Assembly: GCA_025560025.1 (NCBI GenBank)
Contig: CP048485.1
Coordinates: 2,386,501-2,450,500, forward strand
Direction: 5' to 3'
Source of the DNA: Agrobacterium tumefaciens
Lineage (GTDB): Bacteria; Pseudomonadota; Alphaproteobacteria; Rhizobiales; Rhizobiaceae
DNA: 64,000 nt
In this document: piece after piece, positions 38,157 through 46,850 of the stretch
How positions within the stretch are numbered: position 1 is the stretch's first letter
Layout of the letters: every line of letters starts with the position of its first letter
Notes under the pieces: model-generated
Databases searched by the model: none
Told to the model about the DNA's origin: nothing
Seen by the model: the letters and a program-made list of their open reading frames with translations, nothing else
Translations under genes and position numbers: made by a program

Positions 38157-39725
38157 ATGTTTGAAAACCTCCAGGACCGCCTTGGTTCCATTCTGAATGG
38201 ACTGACCGGCCGTGGCGCGCTGACGGAAGCCGATGTTGCCGCCGCCCTGCGCGAGGTTCGCCGTGCGCTCCTGGAAGCGGACGTGGCGCTGGAAGTCGTG
38301 CGTTCCTTCACCGACAGGGTGCGTGAAAAGGCTGTTGGTGCCGCCGTCCTGAAGTCCATCAAGCCCGGCCAGATGGTCGTCAAGATCGTTCATGACGAGC
38401 TTGTCGAGATGCTCGGCACCGAAGGCGTCTCCATCGACCTGCATGCGGCCGCCCCGGTCGTCATCATGATGGTCGGTCTGCAGGGTTCTGGTAAAACAAC
38501 CACCACCGGCAAGATCGCCAAGCGCCTGACGGACCGCGAGAAGAAGAAGGTGCTGATGGCATCTCTCGACACGCGCCGTCCCGCCGCACAGGAACAGCTT
38601 CGCCAGCTCGGCGTGCAGACCGGCGTCGACACGCTGCCCATTATCGCAGGCCAGTCGCCGACCGATATCGCCGCGCGTGCCGTGCAGGCTGCAAAACTCG
38701 GCGGCCATGACGTCGTCATTCTCGACACCGCCGGCCGTACCCATATCGACGAACCCTTGATGCTGGAAATGGCCGACATCAAGAAGAAGTCCAACCCGCA
38801 TGAAATCCTGCTGGTCGCGGATTCGCTGACCGGTCAGGACGCCGTCAATCTGGCGCGCAATTTCGATGAGCGCGTCGGCATCACCGGCCTCGTGCTCACC
38901 CGTATGGATGGCGACGGACGCGGCGGCGCGGCCCTCTCCATGCGCGCCGTCACCGGCAAGCCGATTAAGCTGATCGGTATCGGCGAGCGCATGAACGAAC
39001 TCGACGAGTTCCATCCGCGCCGTATCGCCGACCGTATTCTCGGCATGGGCGACATCGTCTCGCTGGTCGAAAAGGCCGCCGAAAACATCGATGCGGAAAA
39101 AGCCCGCGCCATGGCCGAGAAAATGGCCAAGGGCAAGTTCGACCTCAACGATCTCGCCGACCAGCTTGGCCAGATGAAGAAGATGGGCGGCATGGGCGGC
39201 ATCATGGGGCTGATGCCCGGCATGGCCGGCATGAAGGACAAGATGGCTTCGGCCGGTATGAACGACAAGATGTTCGATCGCCAGATCGCCATCATCTCCT
39301 CCATGACCAAGGCGGAACGCGCCAATCCCGATATTCTGAAGCACAGCCGCAAGAAGCGCATTGCCGCCGGTTCCGGCACGGATGCCGCTGAAATCAACAA
39401 GCTTCTGAAGATGCATCGCGGCATGGCCGACATGATGAAGGCCATGGGCGGCAAGGGCAAAGGCGGCATCATGAAGCAGATGATGGGCGGCCTTGCCGGC
39501 AAGATGGGCCTCGGTGGCCTTGGCGGCGGCATGCCTGATCTGTCGAATATCGATCCGAAGCAGCTCGAGGCGCTCCAGAAACAGGCGGAAGCAGCCGGTC
39601 TCGGCAAGCCGGGCGCAATGCCCGGTCTTGGCGGTCTGCCGGGCGGATTGCCGGGTCTGGGTGGCGCCAAGCTGCCCGGTCTTGGCGGCATGCCGGGCCT
39701 GCCCGGCTTTCCGAAAAAGAAGTGA
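38157..39725 (+). CDS. ffh: Signal recognition particle protein Ffh
   Basis: 522 residues from ATG 38157 (MFENLQDRLG), with GAAGGAAGAAACG upstream; the longer frame to 37908 lies in the promoter region. NG domain with GLQGSGKTTTTGKIA and DTAGRTH, DGDGRGGAALS and a C-terminal methionine-rich M domain (GGMGGIMGLMPGMAGM, MMKAMGGKGKGGIMKQMMGG). It binds signal peptides and 4.5S RNA. The last 40 residues are a Gly/Leu/Pro tail (GLGGLPGGLPGLGG and so on) not present in E. coli. Confidence 0.97.
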   Translation: MFENLQDRLGSILNGLTGRGALTEADVAAALREVRRALLEADVALEVVRSFTDRVREKAVGAAVLKSIKPGQMVVKIVHDELVEMLGTEGVSIDLHAAAPVVIMMVGLQGSGKTTTTGKIAKRLTDREKKKVLMASLDTRRPAAQEQLRQLGVQTGVDTLPIIAGQSPTDIAARAVQAAKLGGHDVVILDTAGRTHIDEPLMLEMADIKKKSNPHEILLVADSLTGQDAVNLARNFDERVGITGLVLTRMDGDGRGGAALSMRAVTGKPIKLIGIGERMNELDEFHPRRIADRILGMGDIVSLVEKAAENIDAEKARAMAEKMAKGKFDLNDLADQLGQMKKMGGMGGIMGLMPGMAGMKDKMASAGMNDKMFDRQIAIISSMTKAERANPDILKHSRKKRIAAGSGTDAAEINKLLKMHRGMADMMKAMGGKGKGGIMKQMMGGLAGKMGLGGLGGGMPDLSNIDPKQLEALQKQAEAAGLGKPGAMPGLGGLPGGLPGLGGAKLPGLGGMPGLPGFPKKK

Positions 39726-39736
39726 GGGGGACACCA

Positions 39737-40054
39737 GTGAACAATGCAGAGGTGAAAGCCCAGCTTTCCGAATACCGCCAGTCGATCGACAATATCGATG
39801 CCGCACTGGTTCACATTCTTGCCGAACGTTTCCGCTGTACCAAGGCGGTGGGCGTGCTGAAGGCAAAGTACAATTTGCCGCCGGCCGACCCGGCGCGCGA
39901 GGAATACCAGATCGAACGCCTTCGCCGCCTGGCGAAGGATGCCAATCTGGACCCGGATTTCGCCGAGAAGTTCTTGAACTTCATCATCAAGGAAGTCATC
40001 CGGCATCATGAAGCAATCGCCGCCGAACATGGCGGCACCGAAAAGACCGCCTGA
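39737..40054 (+). CDS. Chorismate mutase (AroQ type)
   Basis: 105 residues starting at GTG 39737 with GAGGGGG seven bases upstream (a GTG at 39722 is in frame but lies inside the ffh stop). The helical AroQ motif is seen in YRQSIDNIDAALVHILAERF, then RCTKAVGVLKAKY and the terminal helix EKFLNFIIKEVIRHHEAIA. It converts chorismate to prephenate for Phe and Tyr. It sits between ffh and rpsP with twelve and thirty-three-base gaps, so it is expressed with the SRP/ribosome cluster. Confidence 0.9.
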   Translation: MNNAEVKAQLSEYRQSIDNIDAALVHILAERFRCTKAVGVLKAKYNLPPADPAREEYQIERLRRLAKDANLDPDFAEKFLNFIIKEVIRHHEAIAAEHGGTEKTA

Positions 40055-40087
40055 ACGGCGGACAAGCCATCCTAAGGAGTAAATAAC

Positions 40088-40465
40088 ATGGCACTGAAAA
40101 TTCGTCTCGCACGCGGTGGCTCCAAGAAGCGCCCGTATTACCAGATCGTCGTTGCTGACGCCCGTTCGCCCCGCGACGGCCGTTTCCTCGAGAAGGTCGG
40201 TTCCTGGAACCCGATGCTCGGCAAGGACAACCCGCAGCGCGTTGAGCTGAAGGCTGACCTCATCAAGGAATGGATCGCCAAGGGCGCACAGCCGACCGAC
40301 CGCGTTCTGCGCTTCCTCGCTGAAGCCGGTCTTGCCGAGCGCGCCGCTCGCAGCAACCCGGAAAAGGCAAAGCCGGGCAAGCGCGCTCTGGAACGCGTTG
40401 CTGAAAAGAAGCAGAAGGCTGAAGATGCAGCCGCTGCTGCTGCGGAAGCCTCTGCTGCAGAATAA
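40088..40465 (+). CDS. rpsP: 30S ribosomal protein S16
   Basis: 125 residues with the S16 core ([26 protein letters not shown] start, [15 protein letters not shown]). E. coli S16 is 82 residues; here the extra C-terminal 40 are Ala/Lys/Glu-rich ([20 protein letters not shown]). AAGGAG lies 11 bases before the ATG. The next gene, rimM, is separated by a terminator at 40487-40523, so rpsP may be produced in excess over rimM. Confidence 0.97.
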   Translation: MALKIRLARGGSKKRPYYQIVVADARSPRDGRFLEKVGSWNPMLGKDNPQRVELKADLIKEWIAKGAQPTDRVLRFLAEAGLAERAARSNPEKAKPGKRALERVAEKKQKAEDAAAAAAEASAAE

Positions 40466-40486
40466 TCTGCACGGAAACTTTTGAAG

Positions 40487-40528
40487 AACGGGTGGCGTGG
40501 TTTTCCATGCCGCCCGTTTTTTGTTTAT
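40487..40528 (+). terminator. Terminator after rpsP
   Basis: ACGGGTGGCGTGG-TTTT-CCATGCCGCCCGT, a near-perfect stem, then TTTTTTG, 22 bases past rpsP. Confidence 0.75.
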
Positions 40529-40585
40529 TTTGGCGTCAACAAACCTTAAAGCTGACGCAACCAACACCAGAAGACGGACGGCCCG

Positions 40586-41152
40586 ATGGCAAAGCTGGAA
40601 AACCCGGTACTCATGGCAAAGATCGGCGGCGCACAGGGCCTGCGCGGCGAAGTCCGTGTCAGCACCTATACGGCCGATCCGATGGCGCTCGGCGATTATG
40701 GCAATCTGGTTACCGCCGATGGCCGCATCTTCGAAATTCTGGAAGTCCGCGAGGGCAAGAATGTCGTCGTTGTTCGTTTCAGGGGAATCAATGACCGCAA
40801 TGCGGCGGAGAGCCTGAACGGTCTGGAACTTTTCGTCGACCGCGACAATCTGCCTGACGACGAGCTTGACGATGACGAGTTTTATTATGCCGATCTCGAA
40901 GGGCTGGAGGCCGTCGATGCGGAAGGCAAAAGTTATGGCGCCGTCAGCGCCGTCTATGATTTCGGCGCAGGTGATCTGCTGGAGCTGAAAGGTGCAGGCC
41001 GTCGCCCTGCCCTCATTCCCTTTTCGGAAGCAGCCGTGCTGGAAATCGACCTCGAAGCCGGTCGCATTCTCATCGATCCGATGGCCGCCGGCCTGATCGA
41101 TAATCCTGACGACAAGGACGAAACCGGCGCATCGCCGTTCGGCAAGAAATAA
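40586..41152 (+). CDS. rimM: Ribosome maturation factor RimM
   Basis: 188 residues with the N-terminal RimM block [20 protein letters not shown] and the PRC-like second part ([39 protein letters not shown] segment). It assists 30S head assembly around S19/S13. ATG 40586 in GGCCCGATGGCAAAG; the later ATG 40613 is less likely because it would remove the first strand. Overlapped four bases from trmD; same operon. Confidence 0.94.
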   Translation: MAKLENPVLMAKIGGAQGLRGEVRVSTYTADPMALGDYGNLVTADGRIFEILEVREGKNVVVVRFRGINDRNAAESLNGLELFVDRDNLPDDELDDDEFYYADLEGLEAVDAEGKSYGAVSAVYDFGAGDLLELKGAGRRPALIPFSEAAVLEIDLEAGRILIDPMAAGLIDNPDDKDETGASPFGKK

Positions 41153-41156
41153 AGTC

Positions 41157-41855
41157 ATGACCTTCAAGGCTACCGTTCTGACGCTCTACCCGGAAATGTT
41201 TCCGGGGCATCTCGGATATTCTCTGGCGGGCAAGGCGCTCGAGCGGGGACAATGGTCGCTGGACGCCGTACAGATCCGCGAATTCGCCACCGACAAACAC
41301 AGAAGCGTCGATGACACCCCGGCAGGCGGCGGCGCCGGCATGGTGCTGAAGCCCGATGTGCTGGCAGCCGCCATCGACCATGTTTCGGATGGCGACGCAC
41401 GCCCGCGCCTGCTGATGAGCCCGCGCGGCAAGCCGCTGTCCCAGAACCGCGTGCGCGAACTGGCAGCGGGTGAAGGTGCAATCATCGTCTGCGGTCGCTT
41501 CGAAGGTGTCGACCAGCGGGTGATAGAGGCGCGCGGGCTGGAGGAAGTGTCGATCGGCGATTACATCCTCTCCGGCGGCGAGCCGGCGGCGCTGACGCTT
41601 CTTGATGCCGTCGTCCGTATCCTGCCGGGCGTCATGGGCAACGATCTTTCCGGCGTGCATGAAAGCTTCGAGGGCGGGCTACTGGAACATCCGCATTATA
41701 CCCGCCCGCAGGCCTGGGAAGGCCGCGATATTCCGGCCGTCCTCACTTCCGGTAACCACGCCGTCATCGACAAATGGCGGCACGAGCAGGCGCTGGCTCT
41801 GACGAAAGAAAGACGCCCCGACCTTCTTGAGAAGGCTCAGGCCGAGAAGAAATAA
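41157..41855 (+). CDS. trmD: tRNA (guanine37-N1)-methyltransferase TrmD
   Basis: 232 residues of SPOUT (trefoil-knot) fold: [50 protein letters not shown] and [20 protein letters not shown] motifs identify TrmD, which makes m1G37 and prevents frameshifting. Begins four bases after rimM. Its last 19 bases overlap the end of the convergent TSUP gene. Confidence 0.97.
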   Translation: MTFKATVLTLYPEMFPGHLGYSLAGKALERGQWSLDAVQIREFATDKHRSVDDTPAGGGAGMVLKPDVLAAAIDHVSDGDARPRLLMSPRGKPLSQNRVRELAAGEGAIIVCGRFEGVDQRVIEARGLEEVSIGDYILSGGEPAALTLLDAVVRILPGVMGNDLSGVHESFEGGLLEHPHYTRPQAWEGRDIPAVLTSGNHAVIDKWRHEQALALTKERRPDLLEKAQAEKK

Positions 41856-42583
41856 TAGGCGGTCAGCACCAGCCCGACCGCAATCACCAGCCAGCGGATG
41901 ATCCATTGCGGCACGCGCCGTGCCGTATGCACCCCCGCATAGCCGCCAAGTGCGGCCGCGGGGAACATGATAAGCGCTGCCCACCAGGACACAACGCCAC
42001 CGCTGACGAAGATCGTGATTGCAATGACGGCAATCACGACTGACAGCAGGTTCTTCAGCGCGTTCAGATGATGATAGCTGCCGCCCGAGGTTATTCCGAG
42101 GATGGCCAGCATCATGATGCCCATGCCGGCGCCGAAAAAGCCGCCATAGATGGAAGCAAGCCCCTGAAAGACAAGGCTCGGCAGATTGCCGGGCGAACGT
42201 TCCGCACTCGCCTTCGGTCGCAGCCATGGGCCGGCGGCGAAAACGGCGGTGGCTGCCAGAAGCAGCCACGGAACCAGCTGACGGAAGGAAGGATTGTCGA
42301 GCGACAGCAGCAGAAGCGATCCGGCCAGCCCGCCGACGACTGAAACACCCGACAGAAGGATCGCCTCGCGCCAATGGGCGCGGATTTCCGGACCATAGGC
42401 GATTACGGAGGTGATGTAGCCCGGAAACTGCACGATCGCCGATGTGGCATTGGCGACGATGGGGGGCAGGCCGGCCAGCGTCATCGCCCCGAAGGTCAGG
42501 AAGGTGCCGCCACCGGCAATCGCATTGACGACGCCCGACAGAAAGCCGGTCGCAAACAGCATAAGAACGATGAATATGGACAT
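41837..42583 (-). CDS. TSUP family (TauE/SafE) permease
   Basis: 248 residues from ATG 42583 ([26 protein letters not shown]); the frame to 42793 has no protein-like sequence. Eight helices with the repeated family motif [15 protein letters not shown] near the start and [16 protein letters not shown] in the second half. TauE/SafE proteins carry sulfite, sulfoacetate or other organosulfur anions; substrate unknown. Its 3' end overlaps trmD by 19 bases. Confidence 0.9.
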   Translation of the reverse strand: MSIFIVLMLFATGFLSGVVNAIAGGGTFLTFGAMTLAGLPPIVANATSAIVQFPGYITSVIAYGPEIRAHWREAILLSGVSVVGGLAGSLLLLSLDNPSFRQLVPWLLLAATAVFAAGPWLRPKASAERSPGNLPSLVFQGLASIYGGFFGAGMGIMMLAILGITSGGSYHHLNALKNLLSVVIAVIAITIFVSGGVVSWWAALIMFPAAALGGYAGVHTARRVPQWIIRWLVIAVGLVLTAYYFFSA

Positions 42584-42665
42584 GGCCCCTCCCAAGGTTC
42601 TCATGCCATATCCGGCAAGTCGCCCCTTCGCAACTGCTGCAACGCGACGCACAATTGATAAAATA

Positions 42666-42711
42666 TTGTCATGAAAGGGATGACAAATGGCGCATGCTAG
42701 TATATGTGCGC
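42666..42711. promoter_or_regulatory. Inverted repeats in the rplS upstream region
   Basis: TTGTCAT-GAAAGGG-ATGACAA (42666-42686) and GCGCAT-GCTAGTAT-ATGTGCGC (about 42690-42711) are neighbouring inverted repeats about 150 bases before the rplS ATG. They could mark an operator or an mRNA leader structure, but no known family fits. Confidence 0.3.
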
Positions 42712-42851
42712 GCTTGGAATTGGGGTTTGCCCCTTTAACCGCAAGCAAAGAATGGCGAACCCGCTCCTGCCGCAAGGCATGGTCTGAAGGCATTGACCGA
42801 CAGACAAAACGTTGAGCGCTCTGGCTGTTTCAGAAGAAATCAGAGGTTAAC

Positions 42852-43391
42852 ATGACCAATATCATTCAGCAGCTGGAAGCCGAACAGGCTGCCAAGATCG
42901 AAGCAAAGCGTACCCTGCCTGAGTTTTCTCCGGGCGACACGCTGCGCGTGAACGTGCGCGTTACCGAAGGTAACCGTACCCGCGTTCAGGCTTACGAAGG
43001 CGTTTGCATCGCCCGTTCCGGCGGTGGCCTTTCCGAAAGCTTCACCGTTCGCAAGATTTCCTACGGCGAAGGCGTCGAGCGCGTATTCCCGATCTACTCC
43101 CCGCTTGTCGAAGGCGTTGAAATTGTTCGCCGCGGTAAGGTTCGCCGCGCGAAGCTCTATTACCTGCGCGACCGTCGCGGCAAGGCTGCCCGTATCGTTG
43201 AAAACACCGGTACCCGCGCACGCAAGCTGAACGAGTCCGAGCGCCAGGCCGTCGCCGAAGAAAAGGCACGTCTGGAAGCCGAAAAGGTAGCAGCAGCACA
43301 GGCTCTCGCCGCCGAGAAGGCAGCAGCCGAAGCCGCAGAAGCCAAGGCAGCGGAAGAAGCAGCAAAGGCTGCGGAAACCGCAGCGGAATAA
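42852..43391 (+). CDS. rplS: 50S ribosomal protein L19
   Basis: 179 residues. The first 120 or so are L19 ([60 protein letters not shown]). The remaining 55 are a coiled-coil-like Ala/Glu/Lys tail ([20 protein letters not shown] and so on), absent from E. coli (115 residues). AGAGG lies six bases before the ATG. Ends at the terminator at 43417-43444. Separated from trmD by the inverted TSUP gene. Confidence 0.97.
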   Translation: MTNIIQQLEAEQAAKIEAKRTLPEFSPGDTLRVNVRVTEGNRTRVQAYEGVCIARSGGGLSESFTVRKISYGEGVERVFPIYSPLVEGVEIVRRGKVRRAKLYYLRDRRGKAARIVENTGTRARKLNESERQAVAEEKARLEAEKVAAAQALAAEKAAAEAAEAKAAEEAAKAAETAAE

Positions 43392-43416
43392 GATTTCCAT
43401 TTAGATGGATTTACGG

Positions 43417-43445
43417 AAAGGCGGTCTTCGGGCCGCCTTTTTTGT
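43417..43445 (+). terminator. Intrinsic terminator of rplS
   Basis: AAAGGCGG-TCTTCGGG-CCGCCTTT with seven Ts following, 25 bases past the stop codon. Confidence 0.85.
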
Positions 43446-43626
43446 TGTGCCAAAATGTCGGGGCGATCAAGAAAGCGGTGTAGCGGGAACACCCTGCTTG
43501 AGCCCATTCCTCCATCAAAATACATCGGCCAACCGAGTTCAAAAAACAGATTGCTTTAGGTCATACTCGAACAGCATTGCCTAATTTCACTTATTGTGCA
43601 ATTTTCATGCAGTTTTAGGTGTTGAT

Positions 43627-45363
43627 ATGCTTTTTTTTAATTCTTTTTTAACAAAAAATAAGAGAGCTTTTTTTGCTGTTGGTCTTGCCAGCGCATTGAT
43701 GAATATACTTCATCTTTCAGGCTCTCTCTTCATGCTGGAGGTCTATGACCGCATCTTGCCGAGCAAGAGTATTCCTTCTCTTGTGGCTCTGGTCGTCCTC
43801 CTTGTGGTCCTCTATGCCTTTCTGATGGGCTTTGATGTTTTGCGAGGCCGGATATTGGCGCGCATCGCGGACAATATGGATGACGCGCTCAATCAAAAGC
43901 TTTTCAGAGCCTCGATCAGTGCGCCGCTTGTCGCCTCCGCCAAAGTCGATGGGCTACAGATCGTCGGCGATCTCGATCAGATACGGCAGTTTCTTTCAGG
44001 TCCGGGGCCCGGCGCTTTTTTTGATATTCCCTGGCTGCCGATCTATCTGCTGATCTGTTTCGCCCTGCATCTCTGGATCGGCTTCGCCGTGCTTGGCGGC
44101 GCGGTGGTCCTTGTCATGCTGACGCTTCTGACCAATTGGCTGACCGAAAGGGCGACCAAGCAGGCTTATGCCGTGCGTGGACAGAGAAACGCACTGGTCG
44201 GCAGCAGCCAGCGCAACATCGAATCCGTCAAAACCATGGGCATGATGGGGGCGGTGACGTCGATGTGGGACGAGCTGCATTACCAGTATCGCGCCGTCAC
44301 CCTGTCGACCTCCGATACCGCAGGCATGCTCGGCGCCATTTCCCGAACGTTCCGGCTGCTGCTGCAATCCGGCGTGATGGCCATCGGCGCAGTGCTGGTC
44401 ATCGACGGCAATGCATCCGCGGGCAGCATCATTGCCGGCTCCATCCTTTCGGCAAAGGCGCTCGGCCCTGTCGAACATGTCATTGCAAACTGGCGCAGCT
44501 TCATGACTGCGCGGCAAGGCTGGAAACGCGTCAACGAATTTCTTGAAATGACGCCTGAGCCCGCTCCGCCGCTTTCCCTGCCGCGTCCGCAATTTACCGT
44601 CGCCGTCGACCGGGTAACCGGCGGTCCGCCCAATGGCGCGCGCGATACCGTTGCCGATATTTCGTTCACATTGAATGCGGGCGATGGTCTTGGGATCATT
44701 GGCCCCAGCGCCTCCGGTAAATCCACGCTGGCACGTCTCATGACCGGTATCTGGCCCTATGAGCGCGGCTCCGTGCGTTTCGATGGGGCGGCATTGAACC
44801 AGTGGGATTTCGAAGTTCTCGGCAAATCCATCGGTTATATGCCCCAGCAGGTGGAGTTGATGCCGGGAACGGTGGCGCAAAATATTGCCCGCTTCGATCG
44901 CAATGCAACGGCGGAATCCATCGTTGCCGCCGCCAAGGCCGCGCAGGTGCATGAGCTGATCCTCAATCTGCCGAATGGTTACGATACCTATATTGGCGAT
45001 CGAGGGGAGGCGTTGTCGGGCGGGCAGAAACAGCGCATCGGCCTTGCACGCGCGCTTTTCGGCGAACCTTTTTTCGTGCTTCTCGATGAGCCGAACTCCA
45101 ATCTCGACAGCGAAGGCGAGGCAGCTCTGCGCAATGCCATCGCGGACATCCGGGCGCGCGGCGGTATCGTTGTCGTCATTGCCCATCGCCCGAGCGCCAT
45201 CGAAAGCATCAATCTTGTGATGGTGATGAGCAATGGCCGGATGTTCCGTTTCGGCACCAAGGAAGAGGTGCTCGCGCAGATCCTGCGACAAAACATCCAT
45301 CAGGTACCGGCAGCAGAGGAAGAAACACGCAAGATCGAAAACCGGGTGAGCGAAAATGGCTGA
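43627..45363 (+). CDS. Type I secretion system ATPase/permease (PrtD/LapB-like)
   Basis: 578 residues from ATG 43627 (MLFFNSFLTKNKRAFF), AGGTG five bases upstream; other in-frame starts begin at 43594. A six-helix transmembrane domain (about 1-320) is fused to an ABC ATPase with Walker A GPSASGKST (359-367), signature LSGGQKQRIGLARAL (463 on) and Walker B VLLDEPNSNLD. No C39 peptidase or CLD is in front of it, so it belongs to the PrtD subgroup that moves RTX substrates without N-terminal cleavage. First gene of a three-gene cassette; overlaps the adaptor by eight bases. Confidence 0.93.
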   Translation: MLFFNSFLTKNKRAFFAVGLASALMNILHLSGSLFMLEVYDRILPSKSIPSLVALVVLLVVLYAFLMGFDVLRGRILARIADNMDDALNQKLFRASISAPLVASAKVDGLQIVGDLDQIRQFLSGPGPGAFFDIPWLPIYLLICFALHLWIGFAVLGGAVVLVMLTLLTNWLTERATKQAYAVRGQRNALVGSSQRNIESVKTMGMMGAVTSMWDELHYQYRAVTLSTSDTAGMLGAISRTFRLLLQSGVMAIGAVLVIDGNASAGSIIAGSILSAKALGPVEHVIANWRSFMTARQGWKRVNEFLEMTPEPAPPLSLPRPQFTVAVDRVTGGPPNGARDTVADISFTLNAGDGLGIIGPSASGKSTLARLMTGIWPYERGSVRFDGAALNQWDFEVLGKSIGYMPQQVELMPGTVAQNIARFDRNATAESIVAAAKAAQVHELILNLPNGYDTYIGDRGEALSGGQKQRIGLARALFGEPFFVLLDEPNSNLDSEGEAALRNAIADIRARGGIVVVIAHRPSAIESINLVMVMSNGRMFRFGTKEEVLAQILRQNIHQVPAAEEETRKIENRVSENG

Positions 45364-46669
45364 GATGAAACAAGCCAGTACGACAAATGCGTCTATTCTC
45401 ACACACTCGGCAGCAGTGATCCTTCTGGCGATAGGCCTTCTGGTCGGATTGGGAGGCTGGGCGGCTCTGGCGAAACTTGCTGGTGCGGTTGTGGCAAGCG
45501 GCCGGGTTGTTGTCGAAGGCAATTCCAAAAAGATCCAGCATCTCTCGGGCGGTATCGTCAGCGAGATCGATGTCGCCGAAGGCGACAGGGTGGAGGCTGG
45601 CCAGGTTTTGCTGCGCCTTAGCGCCACAATCGTTCAGGCCAACCTGTCCATTGTCGAGAACACGCTGGCGCAGCTCTATTCACGCCGGGCGCGTCTGGGG
45701 GCGGAGCTTGCCGAAGCATCATCCTTCACTGTCCCGGAAGATCTTGAGGTCCTGACCAATTTAAAGGCTGCAAAGACTTTTATCGATAGTGAACAGAGCC
45801 TCTTCAACAGCCGTCGCAACGCGCTGAGCGGCATGAAAAAACAATTGGCGACACGCAAGGATCAGCTCGCCGACGAGGCGCGTGGTCTAAGCGTTCAGGT
45901 GGAGGCAACCGACAACGAGCTTGCCATCGTCAAGGAAGATGTTTCCAAGACGCAGGAGCTTTACAAGAAGGGGCTCGTCACGCTTCAGCGCCTCAATTTG
46001 CTGAAGCGGCAGCTTTCCAATCTCGAAGGTCAGCAAGGCCAGTATATGGCCGCACGCGCGCAGACGGTCGGCAAGCTGAGCGAACTGGACCTGCAATTGC
46101 TTCAGCTTGACGAGGACCGCAAGTCCGAGGTGACCAAAGACCTGACCTCGATCGAAGCGACCGTGGCGGAATATGAAGAGCGACTTGCGGCAACACGCGA
46201 CCAGCTGGATCGCCTCGATATTCGCTCACCGATCGCAGGGCGCATCTATCAGCTCTCGGTGCACAACATAAACGGCGTCATCCAGCCGGGTGAAGTGCTG
46301 ATGCTGGTGGTGCCGGAGAAGGAAGAGCTCGCAATAGAAGCCAACATAGTTCCCAAAGACATTGACCAGATCTACGTGGGACAACCGGTGACCATTCGGT
46401 TCACGGCATTCAATCAAAGTACCACGCCGGATGTCAGCGCGGAGGTCGCCGTCGTCGCTCCCGACCTGCAGACGGATTCCCGAACAGGAACGTCGTATTA
46501 CTCGCTGCGCATCAAACCAAGCAAAGCTGGAATGGAGCACATACCCGGCGGAAGATTATACCCCGGCATGCCTGCCGAAGTATTCATACAGACAAGCGAA
46601 AGGAGTGTTCTTTCTTATTTTGTAAAACCATTCCAGGACAGGCTTAAGAAGACTTTTGTTCAGGAATAA
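45356..46669 (+). CDS. Type I secretion periplasmic adaptor (HlyD/PrtE family)
   Basis: 437 residues with one N-terminal membrane helix (about 20-40, AVILLAIGLLVGLGGWAALAKLAG), a biotinyl-lipoyl hybrid motif around GRVVVEGNSKKIQHLSGGIV, a long coiled coil (about 100-280) and the C-terminal beta-barrel with YQLSVHNINGVIQPGEVLML. It bridges the ATPase to TolC, which is not in this window. Start ATG 45356 overlaps the ATPase gene. No other accessory genes follow before the substrate. Confidence 0.93.
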   Translation: MAEMKQASTTNASILTHSAAVILLAIGLLVGLGGWAALAKLAGAVVASGRVVVEGNSKKIQHLSGGIVSEIDVAEGDRVEAGQVLLRLSATIVQANLSIVENTLAQLYSRRARLGAELAEASSFTVPEDLEVLTNLKAAKTFIDSEQSLFNSRRNALSGMKKQLATRKDQLADEARGLSVQVEATDNELAIVKEDVSKTQELYKKGLVTLQRLNLLKRQLSNLEGQQGQYMAARAQTVGKLSELDLQLLQLDEDRKSEVTKDLTSIEATVAEYEERLAATRDQLDRLDIRSPIAGRIYQLSVHNINGVIQPGEVLMLVVPEKEELAIEANIVPKDIDQIYVGQPVTIRFTAFNQSTTPDVSAEVAVVAPDLQTDSRTGTSYYSLRIKPSKAGMEHIPGGRLYPGMPAEVFIQTSERSVLSYFVKPFQDRLKKTFVQE

Positions 46670-46850
46670 ATAATTTACAAATACGCAATAATTTGATAAA
46701 AATTTATCGAAAATATTGATAGTATTTATTTTTCTAAAAAATGAATTAATATATTGTACTGTTATTTTTTATGGATTAAATATCACATACATTTTTGCCC
46801 AAAAGTAAATTTCACATCATTTCATTCTCAAAAATTTATAGGAGAGTAAC
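46670..46850 (+). promoter_or_regulatory. AT-rich leader of the RTX gene
   Basis: 181 bases that are far richer in A+T than the surroundings (for example TTTATTTTTCTAAAAAATG), ending with TATAGGAGAG before the RTX ATG. This may hold the promoter and a long untranslated leader, or mark acquired DNA. I do not identify a particular binding site. Confidence 0.5.

Noticed and set aside
38046-39866. 606-codon histidine-rich frame opposite ffh
   Set aside because: The His/Leu/Ala-rich composition is that of an antisense frame of a Met/Gly-rich gene.
38834-41167. 777-codon open frame on the minus strand opposite ffh, the chorismate mutase gene, rpsP and rimM
   Set aside because: Antisense of four confident genes, with no domain of its own.
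43996-45627. 543-codon frame opposite the type I secretion ATPase
   Set aside because: Antisense shadow; no promoter or motif.
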